Counted from the first letter of the stretch, positions 16,634 through 26,541 are shown. The stretch: 64,000 nt of DNA from CAWCBG01 sp963793845 (GCA_963793845.1 CAWCBG010000014.1:1116001-1180000); one strand, 5' to 3'. Notes: generated by a model from the letters alone, not told the origin. Numbers and translations: made by a program.

Positions 16634-17614
16634 TTACACCGAGAGTTTGCGACGGACGACGCCTACCAGGCCCAGAAGTCCGCTGCCCATCAACAGCAGG
16701 CTCGAGGGCTCCGGGGTGGCCGATGCATAGAACCCATGTTGCAGGCCATCCGCGCCGACGTAGAAGCCGGTGATCTCGCCCGAATTGCTGACGCCGGTGA
16801 TCTGGGTGATCGAAACGCCATTGAGGTCGGCTGCATCCGGATCGTCCAGGAAAGTGTACTGGCCGGTGTTGATGTTGTAGAGGAAGCCGTGCTGGCTGCC
16901 GTTGGTGGTGCCGTAATAGCCAACCGCTTCGTTGTGGTCGTTGATGCCAAGCACCTGCGAAAACAGGAAGTTGCTGACGTTCGGATCGGCCAGGAAAGAG
17001 AAGGTCTGGGACGCTGCATCGTACAGAAAGCCGTGCGAGGTTACGCCGTCCATGGTGTAGAAGCCCGCCAGCAGTCCGTTGTTGTTGATGCCTTGGGCGT
17101 TGACCGCCAGGTCATTGCTGAACGGGTTGATATTGGTGAACTGGCCGTTGGCATAGATGAACCCGGGCGAGGTATTGCTGACGCCATCGGTATACGTCCC
17201 GACGATCGTGCCGTGGTCGTTGATGCCGAAGGCTACCTCGGCCGTGGTGTTGGCGTTGAAGTTGGGCAGCGTGGTTACCACACCGTTGCTCAGGCTGAAG
17301 GCCGAGGCGCCATTCTGGCCGACAACCGTCCGGCTGACGTTGATTCCATTCGCCAGGGATCCCATGGGCAGCGTGTCTAGCAGGGTGAAGGTTCCATTCG
17401 TATTGCGAATCCAGTTGGTAACATTGTCACCGTTGTCGATACTGAATCCGACGATGTCTCCGCTGTTGCTGATGCCGTCGACGGTGGTACCCGCGGCGCT
17501 GTTGGGTCCGTCGAATGAGTTGAAGTTGTAGGTAGAGCCGGCCCACGCCGGTGAAGCCGTCAGTCCGACGGCGAGGGCAGCGAGCACGACGAGCTTTTCC
17601 ATACTTTTAAACAT
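16634..17614 (-). CDS. Secreted PEP-CTERM protein with HAF-like repeats
   Basis: A protein of about 326 residues with a signal peptide (KLVVLAALAVGLTASPAWAG). It carries at least five degenerate repeats of the HAF type, in which an H-G-F-x-Y block (for example SHGFLYDAASQTFSFLADP, QHGFLYNINTGQYTFLDDP) alternates with G-I-N-D-x-G-x-I-V-G blocks. It ends with a PEP-CTERM sorting signal: TPEPSS, a hydrophobic helix and RRK. Such proteins are cleaved by an exosortase and placed at the cell surface or in exopolymer. No exosortase gene is in the window. ATG 17614 is preferred over 17629 because GGAG sits ~9 bases upstream of it. Confidence 0.9.
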   Translation of the reverse strand: MFKSMEKLVVLAALAVGLTASPAWAGSTYNFNSFDGPNSAAGTTVDGISNSGDIVGFSIDNGDNVTNWIRNTNGTFTLLDTLPMGSLANGINVSRTVVGQNGASAFSLSNGVVTTLPNFNANTTAEVAFGINDHGTIVGTYTDGVSNTSPGFIYANGQFTNINPFSNDLAVNAQGINNNGLLAGFYTMDGVTSHGFLYDAASQTFSFLADPNVSNFLFSQVLGINDHNEAVGYYGTTNGSQHGFLYNINTGQYTFLDDPDAADLNGVSITQITGVSNSGEITGFYVGADGLQHGFYASATPEPSSLLLMGSGLLGLVGVVRRKLSV

Positions 17615-17965
17615 TGTTCTTTTCTCCACGTGAATCAGGCCGTCCCCGGCCTTGCGTTCAATTTTCCGATTGGGTCAAGGCTGCGCGGCTGTAATTTGCC
17701 GCTCATTTTGTTAAGCGACGTGGGCGAGAAAATCACCTCACGGAAAGGCAAATATTTTCCGCAAATGTTTTGGCGGGATTCCTCCGTGCGTTGTGACGGG
17801 CCCAATCGCATGAAAACCAAGGGCTTGTGACCGCCGTCGCTCAGGTGGAGTGCGGGGGAGGAGGAGTGGGCGGAGCAGTATAATCGCTGCGTGCCCGCAG
17901 CCAGTTCGAGCGGAACGGCGGCACGCTCGACTGCAAACCCTTAAACTCGAGCCTGAGCGACCCCT
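17615..17965. other. Intergenic region, divergent promoters expected
   Basis: About 350 bases between the divergent PEP-CTERM and ECF sigma genes. It should contain both promoters, but I see no convincing -35/-10 pair, no strong palindrome and no gene. The short open frames here have no recognisable protein features. Confidence 0.4.
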
Positions 17966-18538
17966 ATGGCTTCCCCCGAACTGGTAACTTCGCTGCTCCA
18001 GCAATGGACGGATGGAGACAAAGAAGCTCTCGACCGGCTAATGCCGATCGTCTATGACCAGTTGAGGAAGCTGGCCCGCAGTTGTTTACGGGCGGAGCGT
18101 CCGGATCACACCTTGCGGGCGACTGCCCTGGTGAATGAGGCCTATATGAAGCTGGTGCGGGCCGACGTACCGTGGCAGAGTCGCGTCCACTTCTACGCGG
18201 TCGCCGCCCAGGTTCTCCGGCATATTCTGATTGATCACGCCAAGGCTAACAAGCGAGAGAAGCGCGGCGCCGGCGCGCAGAAAATTTCGCTCGACGATGC
18301 GGTGCTGATTGGTCCCGAGAGTTCCGATCAGGTTCTTGAACTGGATGACGCTCTGCGAAAGTTGGCAGCCCACGATGAACGCAAGAGTCAGATTGTTGAG
18401 CTATTGTTCTTCGGTGGCATGACCTACGATGAGACGGCGGCTGCCCTCAACATTTCGCCCGCCACGGTGCATCGTGAACTGAAGCTCGCCAAAGCATGGC
18501 TGCATCGCGAACTCACAGCGTCTCGAACCGACTCCTGA
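17966..18538 (+). CDS. ECF-type RNA polymerase sigma factor (TIGR02999-like)
   Basis: A 190-residue alternative sigma factor. Region 2 is seen in LVTSLLQQWTDGDKEALDRLMPIVYDQLRKLARSCLRAER with HTLRATALVNEAYMKLV and HFYAVAAQVLRHILIDHAK. Region 4, with its helix-turn-helix, is YDETAAALNISPATVHRELKLAKAWLHREL. The wording matches the sigma-70 ECF subfamily expanded in acidobacteria and planctomycetes, often next to Ser/Thr kinases. Here no kinase or anti-sigma follows. Instead the convergent metal-efflux operon ends 66 bp away, so its regulator and regulon remain open. Confidence 0.9.
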   Translation: MASPELVTSLLQQWTDGDKEALDRLMPIVYDQLRKLARSCLRAERPDHTLRATALVNEAYMKLVRADVPWQSRVHFYAVAAQVLRHILIDHAKANKREKRGAGAQKISLDDAVLIGPESSDQVLELDDALRKLAAHDERKSQIVELLFFGGMTYDETAAALNISPATVHRELKLAKAWLHRELTASRTDS

Positions 18539-18604
18539 GGTAACACCGTACTGCAAGAGGCTCAACCAACCGACGCTTAACTCCGCAGTTTTGTGCCCAT
18601 CACG

Positions 18605-21600
18605 CTACACCTGAAGCACGTCTCCTTCGCGGGCAACCATCTGGTACAACACCGGGTTGACGAAGAATCCGATGAACAACCGGGAAACAAGACCGGCTAC
18701 GATCACGATGGCGAAGGGTTTCTGCGTCGCCGAGCCAATGCCGGTAGCGAGTGCCGCCGGGAGCAGGCCCAGGCACGCGACCAACGCCGTCATCATGATG
18801 GGACGGAGTCGAAGAAGCGAGGCCTCGCGCGTTGCGCTGGGGATATCCATCCCTTCCAGGCGGAGCTTATTGATGTAGGACACCAGAATGACCGCCGTCT
18901 CGACGGATACACCCAATAACGCTACTAGCCCGAGGACCGACGAAACACTGAAAGGGGTGTGCGTGAGTTTCAGGGCCACCAAGGCGCCAACTGGCTCGGT
19001 CATGATCACACCCAAGGCGATGGTAACGGGGAACTTGAAGTTTCCGTAGAGCGCAAACAGGATCATGAAAATGAGTACGACTGCGAGCGGCCCGATCAGG
19101 AGAAATTGCGCCTTCGCATCCAGAAACTGACTATATTCGCCGCCCCAGGATAACCTGTAGCCTTGAGGCAGAGAGACTGCCTGGTTGACCGCTTTTTGCC
19201 CATCTCTTACGGCGCGCTCCAAGTCTCGTCCTTCGATGCTGTACTGAACCCCGATATAACGGGAATTGTTCTCGCGATAAATGAAGGATGCGCCATTGCC
19301 CTGGCGGATGTCGGCGAGTTGGCTGATCGGGATCTGCTTGCCGTCGGGAGTCCCAACCAGCAAGCCGCCGATGTCGTGTGCGCTGCTGCGGAATTGGGGC
19401 TGCATGCGCACTACCAGGTCGAACACTTTCTCGCCCTGAATCACCTGGGTTACGGCTTGTCCTCCCACTGCCGCCGAGATGACTGCCTCCACATCGGCGA
19501 CGTTGATCCCATAGCGCGCAATCTTGTCGCGGTCCACGTCGATCAGCAGGCTGGGCTGTCCAAGTTCCCGAACCACCGTCAGGTCGGTAAATCCCGGAGT
19601 GCGGGAAAGCGCGTTCTTGATCTGGATCGCTTTATCCTGGAGGACGGTCAAATCGTCTCCGTAGATTTTGACCGCGAGGGAACTCTTTAATCCGGTTAAG
19701 GCTTCATCGACGGCATCTTCAGCCGGCTGGGTATAGTTGAAGATAATTCCAGGGAACGCGGTCAGCTTTTTATTGATGGATTCAATCAACGCATCCTTAG
19801 TAGTAAGGTCACCGCTCCAGGCCTTGTCCTTGTAGGGTTTCAGCCCAACGTAGAATTCGCAATTAAAAAAGCCAGTAGGATCCGTGCCATCATCGGGTCG
19901 TCCAAGCTCCGAGCCCACCACCGTAACCTGCGGATAGGACATCAGAATCGTGCGTATCTGGGGAGCGATCTTGCTCGCCTCTTCGAACGAGATGGTGTAG
20001 GGCATAGTTGCCCGCACCCAAAGTGCCCCCTCATCCAGGTGGGGCATAAATTCTCCGCCAATGTACGGAATCAGCAAAAGGGTCAGGCCAAAAATCAAAG
20101 CTGCGAGGAGCATGATCAGTTTGGGACGCGCCAGTGCCCAGTCCAATTGCTTGGCGTATTGCGACTTCATCCATTCGTAGGCGCGGTTGCTATGTTCACG
20201 AACCCCTTTTTTGAACCAGTAGGACGCGAGCACGGGGACCAACGTGAGGGTCAGGATCAGCGCGCCCACCAGCGCGAACGACATGGTCTCCGCCATGGGA
20301 TGAAACAGCTTTCCCGATGGTCCACTGAGGGCGTAAATGGGAAGGTAGCCCGCAAGAATGACCGCAACCGAATAGAAGATCGGCCGATCCACATCTTTCG
20401 CTGCTGCGAGAATGACTTCGTTCAGCCGATAACTCTGTCCTTCCCGGAGCGCGAGCTCACGATAGATGTTTTCCACCATCACCACTGTGCCGTCGATGAT
20501 GATGCCGAAATCGATCGCGCCAATCGACAGCAGGTTGGCGGCGCCATCGTGGGCATGGAGCACGATAAAGGCAAACAGCAGCGCCAGCGGAATCGTGAGC
20601 GCCACGATAATGGCCGCGCGCAAGTTAACCAGGAAGAAGATCAGGACGATCAGTACCAGGACCATACCGCGGAGAAGGTTTTCTTCCACGGTGTCTGTGG
20701 TCAGCTTTACCAGTTCGCTGCGATCGTAAAAGGGATGGATTTTAACGTCGGGCGGCAGGATGTGGTCGTTCAGTTCCCTGGTTTCGGCTTCCACGCCGGT
20801 GAGAACATTTTGTGTCTGCTCCCCGCGGAGCATGAGAATAACGCCTTCCACCGCATCGTCGTTGTTCTGAAAACCGAATTCGCCCAACCGGGGTGCATGC
20901 CCAATCTCGACGTCGCCCACGTCTTTTACGCGAATGGGTGCACCGTTATTACTGCCTAGAACAATGTTCCCGATGTCACTCGTGTCGCGCACCAGCCCAA
21001 TGCCGCGCACATAGTAGAACTGCCCGCCCTGCGAGTAGAATCCTCCGCCGGCATTGGAGTTATTCGCGGCCAGGGCGGCCATGACTTGTGGCACCGTCAG
21101 GTGATATCCGTAAATTCGGGCCGGATCGAGTAACACCTGGTACTGCATCGTAGTTCCGCCGAACCCGGAATCATCGGCAACGCCGCGCACCGACCGATAA
21201 GCCCGCTCGACAACCCAATCTTCGATGATCTTTAGTTCCTGCGGACTACGGTCAGGACTTTCCAGCACATAGCGATAGACCAGGCCGCTGGGGCTGAATA
21301 GCGGCGCCATGCTGGGCGCTACACCAGATGGCAGACTGGCGTCGGCAATGCGCTGAAATACCACCTGCCGGGCGAAGTAGTCGTCAGTGTTGTCTTCAAA
21401 GGTGATCCTGACATCCGAAAGCCCATACAGCGAGATGGAGCGCATCACCGCCATATGCGGCACGCCATTCATCGCCAGTTCGAGGGGGAGCGTAACCAGC
21501 CTCTCCACCTCTTCGGCAGCGTGGCCGGGCCATTGTGTGATGAGTTCAACTTGCGGAGGAGAAAGGTCCGGATAAGCATCCACGGGCATGCGCTGGAATG

Positions 21601-21688
21601 AGATGACGCCGGCCACCATCATGAAGCCGGTCAGCATCAGCACCAGAAACCGTTGCCGCAGGGACGCTTGTACGATGCGATGGATCAT
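18605..21688 (-). CDS. Heavy-metal-type RND efflux permease (CzcA/CusA family)
   Basis: A 1027-residue pump of the heavy-metal efflux RND branch, expected to export metal cations through a tripartite envelope complex. Landmarks are RMPVDAYPDLSPPQVELITQWPG near the N-terminus, the TM4 motif IDFGIIIDGTVVMVENIYRE with both family aspartates, GEFMPHLDEGALWVR after TM7, and LLGVSVETAVILVSYINKLR near the C-terminus. The C-terminal tail is VNPVLYQMVARE. Metal specificity (Zn/Co/Ni versus Cu/Ag) cannot be decided by eye. The gene follows its adaptor by 60 bp and is the last gene of the operon. Confidence 0.93.
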   Translation of the reverse strand: MIHRIVQASLRQRFLVLMLTGFMMVAGVISFQRMPVDAYPDLSPPQVELITQWPGHAAEEVERLVTLPLELAMNGVPHMAVMRSISLYGLSDVRITFEDNTDDYFARQVVFQRIADASLPSGVAPSMAPLFSPSGLVYRYVLESPDRSPQELKIIEDWVVERAYRSVRGVADDSGFGGTTMQYQVLLDPARIYGYHLTVPQVMAALAANNSNAGGGFYSQGGQFYYVRGIGLVRDTSDIGNIVLGSNNGAPIRVKDVGDVEIGHAPRLGEFGFQNNDDAVEGVILMLRGEQTQNVLTGVEAETRELNDHILPPDVKIHPFYDRSELVKLTTDTVEENLLRGMVLVLIVLIFFLVNLRAAIIVALTIPLALLFAFIVLHAHDGAANLLSIGAIDFGIIIDGTVVMVENIYRELALREGQSYRLNEVILAAAKDVDRPIFYSVAVILAGYLPIYALSGPSGKLFHPMAETMSFALVGALILTLTLVPVLASYWFKKGVREHSNRAYEWMKSQYAKQLDWALARPKLIMLLAALIFGLTLLLIPYIGGEFMPHLDEGALWVRATMPYTISFEEASKIAPQIRTILMSYPQVTVVGSELGRPDDGTDPTGFFNCEFYVGLKPYKDKAWSGDLTTKDALIESINKKLTAFPGIIFNYTQPAEDAVDEALTGLKSSLAVKIYGDDLTVLQDKAIQIKNALSRTPGFTDLTVVRELGQPSLLIDVDRDKIARYGINVADVEAVISAAVGGQAVTQVIQGEKVFDLVVRMQPQFRSSAHDIGGLLVGTPDGKQIPISQLADIRQGNGASFIYRENNSRYIGVQYSIEGRDLERAVRDGQKAVNQAVSLPQGYRLSWGGEYSQFLDAKAQFLLIGPLAVVLIFMILFALYGNFKFPVTIALGVIMTEPVGALVALKLTHTPFSVSSVLGLVALLGVSVETAVILVSYINKLRLEGMDIPSATREASLLRLRPIMMTALVACLGLLPAALATGIGSATQKPFAIVIVAGLVSRLFIGFFVNPVLYQMVAREGDVLQV

Positions 21689-21748
21689 TCAGATTTGGAC
21701 GCCACCGTTCCTCTCACCTTCTTTTCTCCGATCGTTGGCCGAATTGCC

Positions 21749-22912
21749 CTAGCGCTGCAATGAGTTTGCAAACTGAAGGAACAGGCTGCCGTTGCCGACG
21801 ACGCGATCACCTGGTTTTAGTCCGCTTGTGACCTGGGTTTGTCCATTCAGGCTATCTCCGAGACCCACGTTTCGGCGTCCGAACTGCTCAGGAGAAACAT
21901 TCACATAGACGAAGGGCATGTTCTCGCTGTCGCGCAGAATGGCGGAATCCGGCAGCGCGATCGCATTTTGGACTTTGCCGGCATCTACAATGGCCACCAC
22001 GTACATGTCCTTCTTCAGTTTCTGGCCTGGGTTGCTGGTCTCAATGCGCGCTTGCAGAGTGCGGGTGGTAGGATCCAGGGAAGCTGCTACATAAGAAATG
22101 CGACCGTTGAAAGTATCGGGATACGATTCTGTCTGAATCTTGACCGGGTCTCCCACTCGCACGTAAGGCAAGTCCTTTTGATAGATATTTACCAGCACCC
22201 ACACATTGCTGATATCGGAAACCATGAAGCACTGCGTGGCTCCAGCCTGAATCAGTTGACCTACGGCGACATTCTGTTCCACAACCTCACCGGCGATCGG
22301 CGCCCTGACCGGAACCTCGAAAGAGGGCGGAGCCTTCACCAGGGCATCGGGATTGGTAACCCCCAGCACTTTCAATGCGGCTTCGGCCGCGGCCAAATCT
22401 CCGCCGGCCTGTATCTCGGCGGAATCCGCCTGCTCCAGATTCTGCTCGGCGAGGGCGTGATGTTCATACAAGTCCTTGGCGCGGGAGGCGGTCTTCTGTG
22501 CCAGCGCGTACGCGTCTTTCGCTTTCAGGTAATTCGTGCGGAGTTGCGAATAGTCGGGACTCGCCACAAATAGCATGGACTCGGCCGGAGTCACCCTCTG
22601 CCCCGGAACGACGACGATCCGGCTGACCGGCCCGCTGATCTGCGTAATCACCGGGGTGGTGTGAAAGCTGTTGTAGGCAACAGAGCCCGTCAAGCGCAGC
22701 GTCCGCTCCAGCGTCGTAGGCTCAACCGTGAGCACCTGTATATGCGACATCTGGTCCTGCGGAATAGTGAACAATTCCGCGGTGTCGGAGCTCGCGGAAT
22801 GATTCTGTCCGTTTGGATTCGACCCGGCCTCATGACACCCGCTACACCCTAGAATGATCGCGGCAGCGCCTAACAGTGTCACAGCACGCCAGCGATCCTT
22901 GGAAATCTTCAC
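21749..22912 (-). CDS. RND efflux periplasmic adaptor (CzcB/CusB type)
   Basis: A 387-residue membrane fusion protein. It starts with a lipoprotein-like signal (LLGAAAIILGCSGCHEA). It continues with VTPAESMLFVASPDYSQLRTNYLKAKDAY, a helical hairpin, a split lipoyl domain (VPVRAPIAGEVVEQNVAVGQLI), the beta-barrel (VWVLVNIYQKDLPYVRVGDPV) and the C-terminal domain (DRVVGNGSLFLQFANSLQ). The N-terminal Cys in GCSGC could be lipidated, as in related adaptors. No Met-rich or His-rich metal-binding N-terminal segment of the CusB kind is obvious. Its ATG overlaps the stop of the upstream outer-membrane gene by four bases. Confidence 0.9.
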   Translation of the reverse strand: MKISKDRWRAVTLLGAAAIILGCSGCHEAGSNPNGQNHSASSDTAELFTIPQDQMSHIQVLTVEPTTLERTLRLTGSVAYNSFHTTPVITQISGPVSRIVVVPGQRVTPAESMLFVASPDYSQLRTNYLKAKDAYALAQKTASRAKDLYEHHALAEQNLEQADSAEIQAGGDLAAAEAALKVLGVTNPDALVKAPPSFEVPVRAPIAGEVVEQNVAVGQLIQAGATQCFMVSDISNVWVLVNIYQKDLPYVRVGDPVKIQTESYPDTFNGRISYVAASLDPTTRTLQARIETSNPGQKLKKDMYVVAIVDAGKVQNAIALPDSAILRDSENMPFVYVNVSPEQFGRRNVGLGDSLNGQTQVTSGLKPGDRVVGNGSLFLQFANSLQR

Positions 22913-24184
22913 GGAAGGTTCCTTGTTCCCACGGCTTCCTTCAACTGCTCAAGCGCAGTCAGGTAGGAAGACAGTGCCTGGCGATAGGCCAACTGCGTGG
23001 CCCGGTAACTGCGTTCCGCATCGAGAAAGTCCAGCAAGCTCGCCGCGCCGCGCTTGTAAGCATACTCACTGATGTCGCGCGAGTCTTGCGCCTGCTTCAA
23101 ATATCCCGAAGTATAGAGCTGCACTACCTCTTCACTGCTTCGGAGGCCCTCGTAGGCATCGCTAACGTCGGACAGTACTATGTCGCTGGCCGACGCCTGC
23201 AGTTCCTGGGCCTGAGTGAGAGCATAGCGAGTGCGCGCGATCTCCCCTTGATTTCGGTTGAAAATGGGTAAACCGAAATTCACGAAGAAGGAAGCCGTAT
23301 TCTCCCCGGCAACGTGCGTATAGTCGACCGTTCCGTTTACATCCTGTTTGGCATTAGCTTTTGCCAGCAAGATTTGGCTTTGGGCAGCGGTAACCCCCAA
23401 TTCAGCAGCATGAAAATCAGGGACGTTCCTGCAACGCCCTGGCCTGTAAGTCGTCGAGTTTGGCCTTAACCGGAACGTACGCTAAGTCGCCAACCACATC
23501 GTAATCGGCAGGAACCGCGTCATATCCAAGTAACGCACGCAAGGCGACCAATGCCTGCACTCTTGCCAGGCGGGCGGCAGAAGCGTCAGTTTCGAATTGC
23601 AGCAGTTGCAACTTGATCTTGAGATAGTCGCCTTCGCTGATGTAGCCCGACTGATACTGGGTGTTGGCGATATCAACGGTCTGCTGAAAGCTCTTCAGGT
23701 CTTGCAGGGAAACCTGCAAGCTTGATTCCGCCAGCAGGACGGCGATGAACTGCTGCGCGACATCGAATGTCAAAGTGCGTTCGGCGTCGGTGACCTGGGC
23801 TCGTGTGACCGACGTCTGGTCCTGTGCCGCCTGCAGGCGTCGTTGTCTCTTGTGGCCACGCTCAAACAGGTATCCGACTCCCACGTCGAACTGCTGACTC
23901 TCGTCAAGGTTGTCCGCGCTGAAATCGTTGGGATTAAAAATAGGAACGAACTGGGAGTCAAACAGGAACGTGGGATTGGGACGAAGGTTGGCCGTGATCT
24001 CCTGTGCCTGGTTCTGAAGGATAAGAGTTCGGGTCGCTTTTAGGGAGTGATTATGCGCAAGCGCCAGGTCAATGGCCTGATCGAGGCTGATGCGCGCTGC
24101 GTTTTGTCCATCGACGACGGGCACCAGCAGCAGCAGCCCAGTCAGCGCAGTCAAAATTTTTATCCAGAAGTGCGATGGACGCAT
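22909..24184 (-). pseudogene. CzcC-like TolC-family outer-membrane protein, interrupted by one +1 frameshift
   Basis: Two consecutive reading frames together make one normal ~424-residue outer-membrane component of a metal efflux complex. The first frame (24184 down to 23417) has a signal peptide and ISLDQAIDLALAHNHSLKATR. It ends ...ALQERP with a TGA at 23417-23419. The second frame continues exactly as the family does (D-F-H-A-A-E-L-G-V-T-A-A-Q...IFNRNQGEIARTRYALTQAQ) if the single T at 23419 is skipped. The stop falls on CCC-TGA, a known +1-slippery context, but a neighbouring gene carries the same kind of indel. It is followed by its adaptor with a 4-base overlap. Error, decay and recoding all remain possible. 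Confidence 0.85.
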
Positions 24185-24483
24185 AAGGCTCAAAATTAAG
24201 TGCGAGGTCCCAAGGTGAAGATCCGGGCTGTCGGAACATTGCCCGCTTTCGCAATCTACACAAGCCCTCAGCCCGCCCTCTTGATGTGGAGAGGCCGCCG
24301 CCGAATGGCGCAAATCACTGAAAGCAGAAAACACATTGTAAATCAGGAAGTTGCGTGACGGATTGCCCCTGCGGGGAAGATCGAACCCCGTAGCGTCTTT
24401 TCCGGGTCCGGGCCGCAAGTTTCCGTGCCGCGCAACGTCGAAGCCGCCGGAGGTCAGGGGTACTGAAGAATCCCAGGATTCCG
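24185..24483. other. Intergenic region without recognised features
   Basis: About 300 bases upstream of the metal-efflux operon. I see no gene, no convincing promoter and no terminator. A stretch on the minus strand around 24370 contains GGGGTTCGATC, which recalls a tRNA T-arm, but no acceptor, D- or anticodon arm can be built around it. Confidence 0.4.
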
Positions 24484-25885
24484 TTATGCGCTCTTGATGG
24501 TTTTGGAACCCTCATTCCATACTGCAACCGTCTTATTGAAGTACGAGTAGTTCGACATGTGACAGCCGGTGAGCGCGGCGTTGTTCCCGAAGACTTCGTT
24601 TTCCACTACCGGTTTGCGCGATCGCACCGACTGGAAGAAGTTTGCCAGATGATCTTCCAGGTCGCTATAACCGGCGGGTGCGCCGTAGACCTCCTCCTCG
24701 GCCTCGACCTTGTACTCGTCCGGACCCGGTCTGGGATGCTCGCGATTCCATTCCGCAATGTATTCCTCGCGTTGCGCTGCAGGCCACGAGCCGATCGAAT
24801 AATCTTCCCGCGTATGAAACGGCGGCTCCGGACGGAACGACACCGACGCGCCGCCTCCCAACGCTGCGGGAGCGCCGGCGCCGCGAATAAACATCGTTCC
24901 CTTTTTGCCGTAGAAAGCGAAGAGCTGGTCCTCGTACTTGTTGTTCTGGTTACAGCGCAGCACCACCTGGAACTTCGGGATAGTCATACATGGTCCACTG
25001 CAAATCGCCAAATTCGCGGCCATCCTTGTAGTAGTAAATCCCGCCCGTCGAGAACGCGCGAACCGCCGGCACATTGACGCCGGTAACAAAGTTGATGCCG
25101 GAGATCAGGTGCACAAACAGATCTCCCGGAAGTCCCGCTCCATAGTCCTTGTAACAGCGCCAGGAGACGAAGCGCCGTCCGTCAAAGGGGCGGCTGGGCG
25201 CATCGCCGAGCCAGGTGGTCCAGTCGATGGTGCTGGCGTTGGCGTCGGGTGGAATCGGGAAGACCCACGCGCCGCTATCGGTGTTGCGGTCCCAGACGGC
25301 CTCGATGGTGTCCACCTCGCCCAGCATGCCCGAGTCCCAGATTTCCTTCGCCTTTGCGTAGAGGATTGAGCTCACCCGCTGGCTGCCGATCTGGCAGATC
25401 CGTTTGTTCTTCTGCACCGCCTCGATCATGGCAAAGCCCTGCTCGGGGGTGTGCGACATCGGCTTCTCGCAGTAGACGTCCTTGCCGGCTTGGGCCGCCT
25501 CAATCACCAGCCGCGAATGCCAGTGGTCCGGCGTCGCTACGATTACGGCATCGATGTCTTTACGGTCGAGGACGCTGCGGTAGTCGCGCGTCGTCTCGAC
25601 GTTATTTTTAAGAATTGCCTTGGCCGACTCGTGACGAGTGTCGTAAAGGTCCGCGACAACGACGCATTGGATTCCCGGCACCGCGCGGCTGGCCCTCAGC
25701 AAATCGCAACCTTGCGTTCCCGTTCCGATGATGCCGAATCGCACCGTGTCGGAAGGCGCCGTCGATGGCGACGCCCACAGATGGCTGGGCTCCAAAAGCG
25801 TGTACTTGGCTGCGATACCTGCGGCTACGGACCCTGCCCCCAACCGGACAAAATCGCGTCGTGTCAGAAAACCGGTTTTCGTCAT
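24484..25885 (-). pseudogene. Tat-exported Gfo/Idh/MocA family oxidoreductase, interrupted by one +1 frameshift
   Basis: Two frames join into one ~466-residue protein. The N-terminus has a twin-arginine signal (FLTRRDFVRLGAGSVAAG). The Rossmann part reads VRFGIIGTGTQGCDLL, then DAVIVATPDHWHSRLVIEAAQAGKDVYCEKP, the classic EKP motif of the family. Reading breaks after MYDYP at about 24973, where one extra base leads to VPGG...; skipping it gives F-Q-V-V-L-R-C-N-Q-N-N and a normal C-terminal domain (ALTGCHMSNYSYFNKT). The family covers periplasmic sugar or glycoside dehydrogenases and related enzymes; the substrate is unknown. It lies upstream of the metal-efflux genes with no clear link. Confidence 0.85.
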
Positions 25886-26021
25886 AGCGGACCAGACCTC
25901 CTGTGAAAGTCGTAACTTTATCCTCTACGACAACCAGAGGCAACGGTTTTCAAACCTTATTGTGGGACTCTGACGAAGGCCGGCGAGGGTCTCTGAGATC
26001 TCATCCGGTGGTCCTTGATCG

Positions 26022-26062
26022 GCGGGTGCCCCACTCATTCGCGGGTTTCGAATGAGTGGGTG
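26022..26062 (+). repeat. GGGTGCCCC hairpin repeat, arm type ACTCATTCG
   Basis: GGCGGGTGCCCC leads into a perfect 12-bp stem, CCCACTCATTCG (26030-26041) with CGAATGAGTGGG (26049-26060), around the loop CGGGTTT. The same loop and flanks occur at 29734-29764 with entirely different arms. Confidence 0.8.
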
Positions 26063-26092
26063 TTTACCACCCCGACCGTCAGCCGGGTGCCG

Positions 26093-26181
26093 CAGGTGGC
26101 CCACCCCTTCCAGGGGAATTGTAGGCCACCTTACATCGTGGGTGCCCCATCCTTCTCGCCTGCTTTTGGCGAGAGGGTGGG
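26093..26181 (+). repeat. GGGTGCCCC hairpin repeat, arm type TTCTCGCC (partial element)
   Basis: A degenerate left terminus (GCAGGTGGCCCACCCCTTCC) and a ~45-bp spacer lead to GGGTGCCCCATCC and a hairpin: CTTCTCGCC (to 26160), loop TGCTTTT, GGCGAGAGGGTGGG (26168-26181). The right half of a full element is absent here. Confidence 0.8.
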
Positions 26182-26281
26182 CGTGTCGCCTCGAACCTTC
26201 ACTTGCAGCGGCAATCCCATTCGCTCGCGCCGCTGCGCCGTCCACTCCGACTCGATTTCAATCACACCTTCTACCCCGGTA

Positions 26282-26541
26282 GGCGGGTGGCCCATCCTTA
26301 TCCAGTGGAATTGTAGTCGACAGCCACACTGTGGGTGCCCCACCCTTGTCCGCCGCCGTTGCGGACAGGGTGGGAGCCAGAGTCTCGACTGGTCCAGGGC
26401 GCCGCCCCGAAGGTCCGTTCCTAATTGAAAGATTGAGCAGCACCTATCATTCCGTGCCCAGCCTCTCGCCAAAATCGGGCGAGAAGGATGGGGCACCCCG
26501 TGTTAGAAATTTGACTACTCCGAAAGGCTGGGCCACCCGCC
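26282..26541 (+). repeat. Full-length ~260-bp inverted-repeat element, copy 1
   Basis: Bounded by GGCGGGTGGCCC (26282-26293) and its exact complement GGGCCACCCGCC (26530-26541). Symmetry continues inward (CATCCTT / GAAAGGCT). It contains a forward hairpin with TTGTCCGC arms (26339-26353 / 26361-26374) and a reverse hairpin with CTCTCGCC arms (26462-26487). No protein is encoded and no target duplication is evident. It ends 18 bp downstream of the stop codon of the next (minus-strand) gene. Confidence 0.85.

Noticed and set aside
20039..20959. 306-codon plus-strand frame antisense to the CzcA-like pump
   Set aside because: Its composition is rich in His/Gln/Arg with no domain, and the pump on the other strand is unambiguous.
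23410..23440. Firm claim of programmed +1 frameshifting at CCC-TGA in the CzcC-like gene
   Set aside because: The context is suggestive, but four other genes in the window show single-base breaks without such a context, so error or decay is at least as likely. It is kept only as a testable finding.
24340..24430. tRNA gene suggested by GGGGTTCGATC on the minus strand
   Set aside because: The stem around the T-loop-like word needs a nine-base loop, and no acceptor, D- or anticodon arm can be paired.
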